From Silene latifolia (lineage: Eukaryota; Streptophyta; Magnoliopsida; Caryophyllales; Caryophyllaceae): 64,000 nt of DNA. Within the stretch, counting starts at the first letter, position 1, and every line of letters starts with the position of its first letter. The stretch lies in the NCBI RefSeq assembly GCF_048544455.1, contig NC_133538.1, forward strand, positions 146,007,922-146,071,921. The letters are read 5' to 3'. Positions 48,765 through 60,206 of this stretch are shown piece after piece. The notes below the pieces were generated by a model that worked only from the letters and a program-made list of their open reading frames with translations, ran no database searches and was not told where the DNA came from. Position numbers and translations under genes: made by a program.

Positions 48765-51700
48765 ATATGTTACCATATTACTGGTTATGTTGCCATTGTT
48801 GGTTATTAAATCGGAACATTGTAGTAATATGTTACCAGTTTTGTTGGATATGTTTTCATTTAATTATATCAGTTATTGATATGTATTGAGATTTTATCAT
48901 TTTGTTGGTTATGTTACCAATTTTTTTGCATATGAAATTTATTTCTATGTTTGAAATTGCAGTTGATTTATGTTTCTTATATGTTTGTTTGATATGTTAT
49001 CAGTTTTGTTTGATATGTTATCAGTTTTGTCCGAAGTTTAGCAAGAGGTGCACTCGAGCAATAGTAAAGAAAAGTGTAGCAAGTAAAAGGTGATTGCGAC
49101 AAGGGCATTAGTGAAGGAAGGTGGGGCAGGACTGAGTGATAACGCGTGAAAATGTTCATATTACGTAGTTTGGTTTTGTGGTTTGATAAATAATGTTTTT
49201 CTTTTACGTGTGTGCTTGGTAATATTGACATAATTGGACACCATTTTGTGTTCATGTCGTTGAACATTAACTTTGGCAAGTCAGTGACTTAATATAGGTC
49301 TAATTTACCTATATGTTTGTGTATAATAATGTTATCATCTTAATCAGAATTTGTAATCATTTTACAATATGTATTACAATATATACTATATCAGTCAGAA
49401 TGTAACCATATTAGTCAGAGTATGTAACCATTTTACGATATATGTCTTAATTAGATTTGTTTAAATGTTAACATATAAGAATACAAATGGTAACATGGCG
49501 TATGTATATAAAATGTTAGTAACTTAGTCGGATATGTAACCATTTTACAATATGTTTGATTTGATTGAAAAGATTCTTAAAATAATGACCAACTTCAATA
49601 TAGTAACAGATTGTACACTTTGGAATATCACGTAACATATACAATAACATAGGTAATTCTCCTTTTTAATGGTAACAAATTGAAAAATGATATGAACATA
49701 ATTTGTAAAATAAACTGCCATAAGTAATACACAAAAAATAACAACTTGTTTAGATATTTATCCACTATGTTACCAATTTCAATATGGTAACAGTTTGTGT
49801 AAAAATGATAACATGTACAATGTCATAGGTATTATACTGATTTAAATGGTAACATATTGAAAATAAGTGTCCCAAAACACGAAACACAAGTCATAGTTTT
49901 ACATACAACTTAATTAACAACTATTTTAACACAACCATCAAGCATGTCCAAAATAAGTGCCCAAAAACACCAAACTACTGTTTTTTTAGCACGACCTCCA
50001 CCTTTTGCAGCATCACCCACGGTCTTTTGACCTCTTCTGGATTGTCATGCGTGTGTAGTGTTGGATGTACATGAGATCCTCAGTGCCAGGTTCTGGTTCA
50101 GCTGTGGAGTTATTTGCAAAGGAAATGTCGAAATATACATTCTGTTACCACACCAAGAGAACAATGTTACCATAATACAACTGGAAGAAATGGTCACAAA
50201 CATTTGATAATTGGTTACATTTTATAGTACTCCACATCTTTACTAAACAGTTCACCATGTTGACAGTTTAACTTTATATGTCACCATCCTCAATAATATG
50301 TTCATTAATAATAATAATAATAATCAATAAAACTAAGTTATATACACAAATAGTAAAAAATGTACCTTTTGTAACAAAATATAGAACTATATCAGTTTAG
50401 CAACATTTTTCAAAGAAATTGGTCACAAAATATACTTCACAAATCCACTTCACATGTATAAATTATCATACCATATATGCATAAGTCAAAAACAGACAAA
50501 AACAATTGATAATTGCTTACATTTTATAGTACTCAAGAACTTTCCTAAGCCGGTCATCCTGTTCACAATTTAACTTTATATGTTACCATTCTCAGTTATA
50601 TGTTCATTAATAATGATCGATTAAACTAAGTTATATCGACAAGTAGTAACAAAGTGTCAAAGTTTCTAATCATAATGAACCATATTAAAATTAAGTTGAA
50701 ATGTAATAAGATAAGGAGCAAATCCAAATTAAAACACCAAAAAATTCGTAAAAATGAAAAACCAAAATTAAAACACCAAAAGATTAATAAAAATTAACAA
50801 GAAATCCTATTAAGACTCCTATGCACATTGGAGCAAAAATTTTAACTATAATAAGCAAAAAAATGAACAACAAACCCTAAAATGGTCTCCAAAACAACCA
50901 ACACATAAACTAAAATCAAAAGTTGAATTTTAAAATTTAAAAACCTTCGTTGGTCTCAACAATTGCATGCACTTTCCCAAAAAAAACAATTGCATGCACC
51001 ATTTTTCTACTATTATTTTTATGTTGTGTCTTTTTTTCTACAGTTTTTCTTGCAATAGTTATAATTATAGTGAGATTGTTTGTGTTTTTTTTTTCCTCCG
51101 TGATGTTGCAAGGAAGATGATGAAAATATGGTGTGGAATGATTTTAATTTTATGAATTTTGGGGATTTTAAAGTGAGAGTTAAGGGAATGTAATTTAGAT
51201 TGAAAATGTAATCTGGAAATTTGGTGTTTGAAAGTGCATATGACACTATTCGATGGGTAGTAATATTTGTGGTTCAAAATGTGCATAGAGAGTGTAATTT
51301 AGTAGAATAGTTTAACTAGAAATTTTGGTATTGAATATTGAGGAAGGTACATATCAAATACTACACACAATAAAATATTGCTAAGGTACAACACAATACC
51401 CCATAAAGCTGCCTAACTCATTTGTGTTGACAGTCACTTGACTAATGGACCTGGTAACACATCCAAGCAATATGGTACATATTTGACCTATTGCAGGTTT
51501 GCGACAGGTATCTCCGTCACAAATGAGAATTGACCTATTTACTTGCTATTGAAAGTACGTAGCATTATGTCACTATCCTTATAGTCTCCACAGATTCATC
51601 ACTATGATAAGTTGAACTTTCGATTTAGACATTCAATCATAGCTACACAATCATTGTTTGCATAGTTTCATAATAAATTACTATTAAAAAATGTTTATAT

Positions 51701-51956
51701 GTCATAAATGACGTTTTTCAGATTCCATAACATTAACCTTATACAATTATAGATTTTTAAAGGTATGTTTGCAGTATAAAAAGTTAATTGTTACTAATCA
51801 CTAACTCATTATTTCATAAGTAATCATTAATAAGAACTAAACGACAATTAAATCACTTTAATAAAAGTATTCAACATTTAGTAATCTTAAAAGTCACAAG
51901 ATGATAACTTGAATCAATGACATAAATTACCTGAATTCAAAAAACTAATAAAATAA
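48763..51956. other. Unassigned AT-rich DNA with GTAACCAT/ATGGTAAC words
   Basis: GTTACC and GGTAAC words recur in both orientations over 48770-50640 (for example TATGTAACCATTTTACAATATG), like subterminal repeats of an unidentified DNA element. One basic exon-like piece, CPKFSKRCTRAIVKKSVASK at about 49027-49088, follows an AG and precedes GTGATT. No gene is called. Confidence 0.4.
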
Positions 51957-52315
51957 TCGGGAAAAATCATCCCGATAATAAGTTGAGGAGCCAAACCAGA
52001 CAAAACTTGTTCGAAACCCGACCCGGTCCGACCTGACAATGTCCCGACCAAACCCGATAACGACCCGACTGTATGACAAACCCGTTAATAACCTTGCCCG
52101 ACAATGACCCGACCCAACCCAAACCCGATATGACCCCACTAAAACGAACCGAACCCGACCCGGCAACGAACCGAACCTAACCCAACCCATCCCGACATGT
52201 GAATTGACCCGACTAACCCGACCCGATAGCGACCCGAACTAGAATCGACCCGAGTGTAGTCATGACCCGATATGACCCGACTCGACCAGACCCGACCCGA
52301 CTGACCCGATTGCCA
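51957..52315. repeat. ACCCGACCCG-rich repeat, hAT-MITE-like
   Basis: CCCGACC and CCGAACC words dominate, the complement of those at 42780-43234. The right end GATTGCCACCTTT resembles hAT MITE ends (AAAGGTGGCAA), but no matching left end or duplication was found. Confidence 0.6.
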
Positions 52316-53227
52316 CCTTTAAATACTACAAGAACGGAAATGAAGAAAATTAACACTTATCGTTTTAATTACTTGAAAAATAATGTTAACAAGTTCAATT
52401 TATATAATGATCTCCCACTAAATTATATAAATTATTCCGAAATCCGTTTTTAATTAAATTTGGGCACGGGGAAGTCGATAAATCCCATTTTTAATTAAAT
52501 CCGGTGAGCCAACTTTTGACTGATTCTCTTCCTAGAGTTTTCGGTGGATAAATTTCATACAAATTCATCTCTAGCCCCGGAACTAAGACTTGTCTCTGCA
52601 TCCCGTTGAGTCCAACCAACTTTGGCGTGTAATAACAATTGTTACCCTACTTACCCATGGTAAAAAGAGAACACCCCGCGGAAGGCGAGGGTGGCCCTAA
52701 TGAACAAGGGATTCATAGGTGCTACTAATTGATAAGGTTAATCTCAATTTTAAGATAATGTGATAGATCCTGTCAATTTATTATCAATTCCCTTTAAGTG
52801 AACTAAATAGGTGAATTCTTGATAATTTCAATTGACAATAACGGAACCTAATAATAAAATGCATAATTTTGACGATCTGGCATGATATGCAGGAAAAATA
52901 AAAAAACATGTAAAAGATTAAATCCTAGTATTTCCTCCTATAAAAATAGTTAATCTAGTTAACTAAAAGTACATCTTCGGAAACCAACTCCTTGGTCTCT
53001 TGAACTTCATTGGAACGCCTTCCAATATGGCACAGTCTTTGGGAAAACGTCGGTCTTCTTCGGAACTCCTTTCCGAATGGCACCGTCTTTTGGAATCCGC
53101 CAGATACAAATATATAATAATAAATAATACATAGCATTTTCCTATTATACATTTGTTGTAATAAAAATAAAATCTATTAATTTTACAAACGGGCGATTCG
53201 AAATCGCAATTAATATACAAACCAATT
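52316..53227. other. Unassigned DNA left of the chromovirus
   Basis: No gene is seen. Two related stretches with TGGCAC.GTCTT and GGAA..CCTT.C.AATGGCAC occur at 53010-53100. The segment ends at the LTR start. Confidence 0.4.
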
Positions 53228-53543
53228 TGTAACACCCCACGTTAATTGAAGAAGTTCAGTGATAGACTTAAATGACTACTCCTTAAAGAGATTAGAAGTA
53301 GTACTCATATCAACAAAGTGCACTTTCTTTTATGGTCATCCATGCAAAAGAACTCCACAGTTAAGCGTGCTTGGCTGGGAGTAATTTTAGGATGGGTGAC
53401 CTCCTGGGAAGGTTCCCGGGATACGCATGAGTGAGGATAAAATGCACTATAAAGGACCCGCATTGATCTGTGGGCCATGTACACAGCCTGGTGAGCTATC
53501 ATAAGTAACCGCTCCCGACCCGGTTTAGGCCGGGATTGTTACA
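53228..53543 (+). repeat. 5' LTR of a Tekay/Del-like chromovirus
   Basis: It starts TGTAACACCCC and ends GGGATTGTTACA, 316 bp, with a primer site two bases later. It holds a 5S-rRNA-like segment and a CACTATAAAGG TATA-like motif at 53443-53453. Confidence 0.88.
53349..53431 (+). promoter_or_regulatory. 5S-rRNA-like segment with Pol III internal promoter boxes
   Basis: AGAACTCCACAGTTAAGCGT.. through AGGATGGGTGACCTCCTGGG matches the 3' two-thirds of plant 5S rRNA from memory. The A box (AGTTAAGCGTGCTTGG, 53359-53374) and C box (GGATGGGTGACCTCCTGGGA, 53390-53409) are nearly perfect. The 5' third of 5S rRNA is not recognisable, so this is not an rRNA gene. Confidence 0.85.
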
Positions 53544-53545
53544 AG

Positions 53546-53558
53546 TGGTATCACAGCC
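53546..53558 (+). other. Primer-binding site of the chromovirus
   Basis: TGGTATCACAGCC resembles the usual initiator-Met PBS TGGTATCAGAGCC with one difference, and follows the LTR by two bases. Confidence 0.8.
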
Positions 53559-53723
53559 TATGTTGCTCCCGACGCACACACGTGTACCCCAAACTTAAAT
53601 CTTGAACTTGACCTTGAATAATGAATGAGAGATGGGTAGAAGTAAGGACCTAAGTTGGTAGTCTTCTTGTGTATGCGATTTGTTAAGTACTAACTTGTTT
53701 GATTTTTTTTGTGCCTTAAGAAG

Positions 53724-55946
53724 ATGGTACGACCAAGCAATGTGGAGAATACTATCATTCAAGCCCTTACTCAAATTCTTCAAAATCAACAAAATGCCAA
53801 TGCCATTGTTCAAGCCAATCCCGCCCCACAAGTAGGAGATCGTCAAGGAAGTTTTGCTTGGATTGCAAGCCAACTAGCAAGAAACAAGGCTAGGTTCTAT
53901 GGTGGTGAAGTGGACCCTATTGAGCTTTCGGAGTGGTTTCGTGACATGGAGAAGAATTTCTCTCTTTATGATGTCTAAGATCGAGACAAAGTGAAGCTCG
54001 CCTCTCATTTCCTTGTAAAGGAGGCCGATAGGTGGTGGACTCTACCCGAACCTTCCGTCACTCAAGACCCCACCTTTGATTGGAACCGTTTCAAGTCTCT
54101 TGTGGAAAATCGTTTCAACCCTAAGAAACTCAAGCAACAAAAAATGAAGGAGTTCATTGATTTCAAGCAAGGAGGATTATCCGTTCAAGCTTTCACCGAC
54201 AAGTTCAATGATCTTGCTCATTATGCCTCAAGATTCGTGAAAGATGAAGATGAATGTGTCTACTTCTACCGAAGTAAGTTGAATCCCAAGTTGGAAAGTA
54301 TGGTGAGAAGAGACTCCACGACCTTTGTGGCTGTCTATGATGATGCTCTTTGAGCCGAGAATTCCTTAAAGGCTATTGATGATGATGCTAAGCCTCGTTC
54401 CTTCTCTAATTCCTACCGTCCTAACTTTCATGGCAAGAGACCCTTTATGCCTTCTTCTACACCAAACTTTGCTAAGAAGAGGTTTGTGCCAAGAGTACAA
54501 GAACCAAGAGTACAAGAACCAAGGGTACAAGAACCAAGAGGACAAGAGTCAAGTGGACAAGTTTCCCGACCAAGCAACAACAACCTCAATTTTGATAAAG
54601 CTCGTAAGTGCTTCAATTGAAAGAAAGCCTTACACCCCGGAGTTGGATGCTACAATCGACCTTTGACTTGTTATCATTGTAAGAAGTCCGAACATCGCTA
54701 TAATGATTGCCCCGATAGGAGAGCTTCTTCTACTTCTTGTTCTTCCACTCAAGCTCCAAAAGCCAAGCCAAGAGGAACCATCTATGTGATGAGTCGTGCC
54801 GAAGCCGTCGCTCATCCCGACATCATTACGGGTATGTTCTCCATTTTTGATCAACCATTCCTTATTCTTTTCGACACCTGCGCATCTTTATCTTTTATTT
54901 CATGCAAGTTTTCAGAAAAGTTAGCTCTTGAGCCTATACCTAGTGAGGATACCCCTATATCCTTACCATTCGGAGAGATCATTTCATGTTCCTATTATTT
55001 TTCCGATGTCCCTACCTTAATTTCGGGAACTCTTTTCCCCGCTAACCCTCTTCGTTTTCCCCTTGATGAATTCGATGTAATTTTGGGTATGAATTGGTTG
55101 TCTAAGTACGATGCAAGATTCGAGTGTAGAGATCAAAAGATTCGCCTCAAAAGCCCGCTAGGCACCCGTGTTTCATATAAAGGAGTCCGTTCCCAAGAAG
55201 GTGTGAAGTTGATTTTCGCCTTGAAGTTGATGAGTATGGAGAGGAAAGGTCACCAAGTCTTTTTGTGTATGGTGACTTCTACCTCTTCTTCTTTGCCGAA
55301 GCTTGAAGAAGTGCCCGTGGTTTGTGAATTCGCCGATGTTTTTCCCGAGGAGTTGCCCAGAATACCTCCCGAGCTCGATGTAGAGTTTTCTGTCGACCTT
55401 GTACCTGGAACCAGACCGATTGCTAAAGCTCCCTTCCGTATGGCGCCAACCTAACTTAAAGAGTCAAGGAACCAACTTGATGAGATGACTGACAAAAGGA
55501 TTTATTCGCCTTAGTGCCTCACCTTGGGGTGTTCCCGTTCTCTTTGTGAAGAGGAAAGATGGATCCATGAGACTTTGTATCGATTATCGTGAGCTCAACC
55601 GTGTTACTATCAAGAACAAGTATCCTCTACCAAGGATTGAATATTTGTTCGATCAACTCAAAGGTGCCTCTACTTTTTCCAAGATTGATTTGAGATCCAG
55701 TTATCATCAAATCCCCGTTAGTGATTCCGATATTCCAAAAACCGCCTTTAGCACGAGATATGGACATTTCGAGTTTAAGGTGATGCCCTTTGGATTGACC
55801 AATGCTCCCACTATCTTTATGGACCAAATGAACCGAAATTTTAGTGAGTTCTTGGAAAAGTGTGTTGTGGTCTTCATCGACGATATTCTCATCTTTTCTA
55901 TGTCCGAAGAAGAGCATGCAGATCATCTTCGTACTATCTTGGAGGT
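53724..55946 (+). pseudogene. Chromovirus gag-pol (gag, zinc knuckle, protease, RT), broken
   Basis: Gag starts MVRPSNVENTIIQALTQILQ and runs through the retrotransposon gag domain (ARFYGGEVDPIELSEWFRDM, FNPKKLKQQKMKEF). A VQEPRVQEP repeat and a zinc knuckle (CYHCKKSEHRYNDC) follow. The protease reads LFDTCASLSFISCKF, with DTG changed to DTC at the catalytic triplet. RT is clear from [19 protein letters not shown] to [11 protein letters not shown], the catalytic Asp pair. In-frame stops lie at 53976, 54351 and near 54615, with a frame change at about 55497 in an A run. RT stops at 55946, where an Athila-like LTR is inserted. RNase H, integrase and chromodomain are not in the window. Confidence 0.85.
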
Positions 55947-57248
55947 TGACACGGCAGTCGCAACCCTATCAAAAATAACCAACTGGTCTCTAACTAATAT
56001 AGCTAGGGAAGTCGGAATCGTATCCACAGGAAGGCTATTTGCAATCTAGTTGTTAATCAAAGTCTGTCTAAGTAACAGTTTTCAGGGGTTGATTTGGGTT
56101 TGTCTATCAACTAAAGTAGCAAACAAAGGTAAATAAATTGATAAACAATTTCAAATAAGAGAAAAACAGCTAGGATGATCGGTTCACCACGGTCTACAAC
56201 GATCTAAGGTAAGGTCAACGGTCAGCAATAAACGGTCTGAAGGGTAAAGAACAGGTCCTCTCAGTCCACTATTCGCCCTAGAATTCTAATGTAGCTCTCG
56301 CCCTAATTAGAGTATCCTATTTTTCATAGCAAGTCTTCGCCTTTTCCAATCTCTCGATCCAGGTCAAAGTTTAACAAGATGGTAAATTAATTACGTGCAC
56401 TTAATTAATCACACCACTATCAGATGCTACGATTAACAATTCGGACGAAGTAAATCGCTAAACCTAATAACCTAACACGATACCATCATACAACTGTGGA
56501 TCCCCTAAATCCTAGCATAAAGGAATTAACTATGCATAATTAAATGAAAGACAACAATTAAAGTAGAAGAGAAAACAAAGAATTGCAAGACGAAATTGAA
56601 TAAATATTCAATTAGCATAAAACGGAATTAATAAGAACAATAAAAGAACAATAATAAAAATAAAGCAGATGAACGAAGAACAATTGAAATTACTGAAATT
56701 GAAAGGGAAAGATTACAGGTTTAGATCTGAAAATCGAAGGAGCAAAGTAACGTAAAACAATGTTTTTGCAAAAGTAAAAGATACCTTAATAAAGTTCTCA
56801 GTTTTTACTTTATACAGAATTAGCTGAGAATTATTGATTAAACGACTAATGGGCCGAATTAACAAGTTAAGCAAACGCGGCCTGGTACGAAAATAGTCGA
56901 TCGACCAAAATTCCAGTCGGTCGACTAATCCTCTGAGCAAAACCAGTCGATCGACCACTTTAGGCTGTCGATCGACTTTTCTGGGAGAACAACAACGTCC
57001 ATCATCACTTTATTACGTCTTCACGCATTCTAAGATGATCATTCCCGAGCTTAACTTCACTAGTATCTCGAATGCAACTCTGGGGATGGGTTTTGGCTTG
57101 TTTACCACTCTTTCGGGTCCAAATCTGCATAGAATACAAAATAACCCGAAGTAGCCGATTCATGGGAGAATAGTAGCCAGTCGCTACTAAATAAGCATAG
57201 AAATGCGTGCAAATGAGTAAAGTAAATGTATGAAATAGGCACGCATCA
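55947..57248 (-). repeat. 3' LTR of the Athila-like element
   Basis: On plus it runs TGACACGGCAGTCGCAACC to GGCACGCATCA, giving TG..CA ends and 1302 bp. Its minus-strand start TGATGCGTGCC resembles the LTR at 11906. Confidence 0.88.
56897..56975. repeat. TCGATCGA array in the 3' LTR
   Basis: Exact TCGATCGA at 56897, 56947 and 56968, plus one TCGGTCGA at 56917, spaced 20-30 bases. Confidence 0.95.
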
Positions 57249-57262
57249 AACCTCCCCAAACC
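57249..57262 (-). other. Polypurine tract of the Athila-like element
   Basis: The minus strand reads GGTTTGGGGAGGTT directly before TGATGCGTGCC. Confidence 0.8.
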
Positions 57263-58925
57263 AAATCCTTGCTTGTCCCCAAGCAAGCAAAGACTAAGGA
57301 CAAAAACAACTAATGGAACGGTAGACAAGCTCAGAGCTAACTATACTTCATACGCCCAAACCAATTTAATGCAAGTAGCCAAAACCAAAGTACAAAATCA
57401 ATTGTAAATGAGTTATACGTATGAAACAACTTACTGAACCTTCAACCTTGCAAGACTTGTATATATCGGACTCTCACGGGCCGCTCATCACTCAATTAAA
57501 GCACATGGTAAGGTTATTCATTGTAAGACAAGAAGGAAAATAAGACACTCACCTAACTACAACCTATAAGAACATGCATGCAGTCTAACATGATAATTAT
57601 CTCTACCAACCGTACATATGCATTCCAACCAAACAAGGCCAAGTCTCATGCCGAGGACTTACAAATATGGTGAAGTGAGGTAATTGGGTAAGAAGGGGCA
57701 AACATTTTGGAGATGTGGAGGTAAGTGCCAAGCTAGTACCTAACGAAACCAAAAGTAAACAAATCCCGCTTCAACGGCCCAACTGTTTAACATAAAACGA
57801 TGCCACAACTGGCATAAAAATCACGCACCAAAGCAATAAATACCCCTCAGATAATATGGAATAACCGCAGAGGAGTAAAATCATCCTCTTTTTTTTTTTT
57901 TTTTTTTTTTGTTTTGTTTTTTACCCTCACTTTCATTTTTTTTTCTTCTCTTTTTTTCTTTTTTTTCAATTCTTTTCTTTTTCTTTTCCTTCTTCTCATA
58001 CCCCTCACAACAAAAAGAAATGCCAAGATCGACAGATACACACGTACCCAAAAATATTAACCGTACTAGCTCGAATAGGGTAGGCTATATAAGAATGTGG
58101 TTAACAATTGGGTCAAAACAAGTCAATATGGCTATGCGAGGCTCAAGGGTAAAATAAGAAGAAAAAGAAGGCCTCTCCACATGTGACACCGCCACTAACC
58201 CGAATGCATACAGGTACTAAGAGACAAAAATCATGTTTATGCAAATTGATGTTACATGTCTTATGAGGAGTACTACTCTTATCCTAAAATGAAACTGATC
58301 ATGAATGTCATCAGTTTAATTAGCTCTATACCTCAGAAATTTTGAGTAGGTTGCCGATAATAAGTCAAGTCTATTCGTTTAGAGAAGTTGATCGCAAACT
58401 CGTAGATTATGCAATGAATGTACAAGAAAGGCAAGGGGAAAGCAAGGCTTGGGCTAAAAATAAAGCACAGAAGCAGTTTCATCATTGTTATCTAATCGTT
58501 CCGACTCGACCTAAAATGCAAAATAAAACTTGTTTTTGTAATTTTTTTTCAAATTTTTCAATTTTTTTGTAATTGTTTTTTTTTAATGAAAGAAACAATG
58601 CATACGAAAATGCAAGAAACATGAAAACAGAAATGCAATAAAAATGCAGATGGATGCAAACACAGAAAGATGCATACCCTCCCCAAACCAAAGCAAACAA
58701 TGCCCTCATTGTGTTCAGCAAACACCAGTGGCAGTGCAAAATATAAAGGGAAAAAGGGGGTACGCAGACGAAATAAAAATAAGCAAAGGAAAACAGAGGC
58801 AACGGGAACTTACAATTTAATGACCTCCCCAAACCAGCCAACAACAAGGGGGGTCGTGGCCAGCTACCACTATTCATCACCCACAGCAAAATCGGGCTCG
58901 TCATCGTCTTAAACACTCGCTGGTT
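57263..58925 (-). other. Athila 3' non-coding region
   Basis: No gene is seen. T-rich tracts at 57890-57990 and 58540-58590, and a second GGTTTGGGGAGG-type motif (plus CCTCCCCAAACC) at 58677-58688 and again near 58825. Confidence 0.6.
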
Positions 58926-60078
58926 ATTAAGGTTAGTCGATCGACCATCATAACCAATCGATCGAATATGAGCTCAAGTCGATCGACTAAACTCACATGT
59001 CGATCGACTTTTTCTACCTTATACTCAGCACAATCTCGTCTTTCATGCATAGTTTGCCAAGACGACTTGCCTCTTTTCCGATGCACCTGAAAATAACGCA
59101 CACATCTCCCAAAAAATACCAAAGCACGTGTCCCAGTTGTCTCAGTAATAGCAAAACACGACTCAACTGTAGTACTATCAACTACCACATGGCAAAGTAC
59201 AACTTGCATAGGTGCCCTACGGATACTAGATTGGATGTAGGTCAGCTTCTCACCCCCCCACTTTAAATGTCAGAGTCCTCGCTTCTACATCAATAATTGC
59301 ACCAGCAACGTGCAAGAATAGTCTCCCTTAGATAATAAGGGTATGGGTATCCTTGGGAATGTCCAAAACAACAAAATAGACGGGTATAAAAAACTTCCCT
59401 ACACGCACAGGATCATCTTCTAGGACCCCTAAAGGATGCGACAAGGAACGGTTTGCCATTTGGACAGTCATATTTGTGCATCTAAACTCAGTCAAACCAA
59501 TATTTTGAGCTAAAGACAAGGGTAAGACACTGATGCTAGCACCCAAGTCACATAAAGCATTATCTATAAGTATGGGTGCTTATAAAACAGGAGATGGAGA
59601 AATTATCTGGGTCAGCCAATTTAGGTGGGGACTTGTTTTGTAGGAGTTAACTACACTCCTCAGTAAAAGCGATAGTCTCTACCTCATCAAAACTCTTCTT
59701 ACGAGACATAATCTCTTTCATAAATTTAGCATATGAGGGAATTTGAGTAATAAGTTCGGTAAAAGGTACAGTTACCTGCAGATTTTTGACTACCTCCAAG
59801 AATTTACCGAATTGCTGCTTGACTTTTGTATTCTTTAGGCGCCCTGGAAAAGAAACCTTGATAACGAGAGGTGGGTCAGTAGCTTTACTCTTCCCTTGAT
59901 TAGAAATAGATGCCTTATCAGCAGTAGAAGACGTTGCAATAGCAATAAACGACGGATCAGCAACTCCATCTGGTGAAAAAGTCGATCGACCACTTGAACT
60001 AGTCGATCGACTAACAGGACCTGTCGATCGACCAATTTGCCCAGTCGATCGAATTTTTTCGATTTTCTCATTGTTCAT
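58901..60078 (-). pseudogene. Athila-like gag C-terminus and aspartic protease
   Basis: The upper frame (60078-59647) holds Athila-conserved LEVVKNLQVTVPFTELITQI then PSYAKFMKEIMSRKKSFDEV and TEECS. The next frame (59546-59328) gives the protease CDLGASISVLPLSLAQNIGL, where D-L-G-A is the usual Athila catalytic motif. It then gives LTFKVGGEKLTYIQ-like sequence past a G-run. Frame changes separate the blocks. The tail to 58901 is open but has no RT resemblance, so pol was lost. Confidence 0.75.
58936..59007. repeat. TCGATCGA array near the protease-side ORF end
   Basis: Four exact copies, at about 58937, 58957, 58980 and 59000. The overlapping minus-strand frame reads VDR..SLVDRLELIFDRLVMM, so the motif is in the V-D-R register here. 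Confidence 0.95.
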
Positions 60079-60126
60079 ACCAGCGGTTTTAGTCGATCGA
60101 CAAAAAGTTTCTGTCGATCGACTTTT
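59982..60126. repeat. TCGATCGA array in the gag-protease linker
   Basis: Six exact copies between 59982 and 60126. In the frame that leads into the conserved downstream region they read as GRSTG, RSTS and GRST, a different register from the array at 58936. Confidence 0.95.
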
Positions 60127-60206
60127 TCAGACGTTTCAGCAGCTTCGTCAGTGCATTAATCTTCCGCATCAACATCCAGATCCTTAACAATAAAATTGTT
60201 GTTCAC

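Noticed and set aside
51957..52315. A third hAT MITE with defined ends
   Set aside because: Word content fits, but no left end and no 8-bp duplication could be found.
53349..53431. A real 5S rRNA gene
   Set aside because: Only the 3' two-thirds matches, it carries several differences and it lies inside an LTR with TG..CA ends and a PBS.
57847..58157. Lys-rich and Phe-rich ORFs around 57.9-58.1 kb
   Set aside because: They arise from a T-rich tract in the Athila 3' non-coding region.
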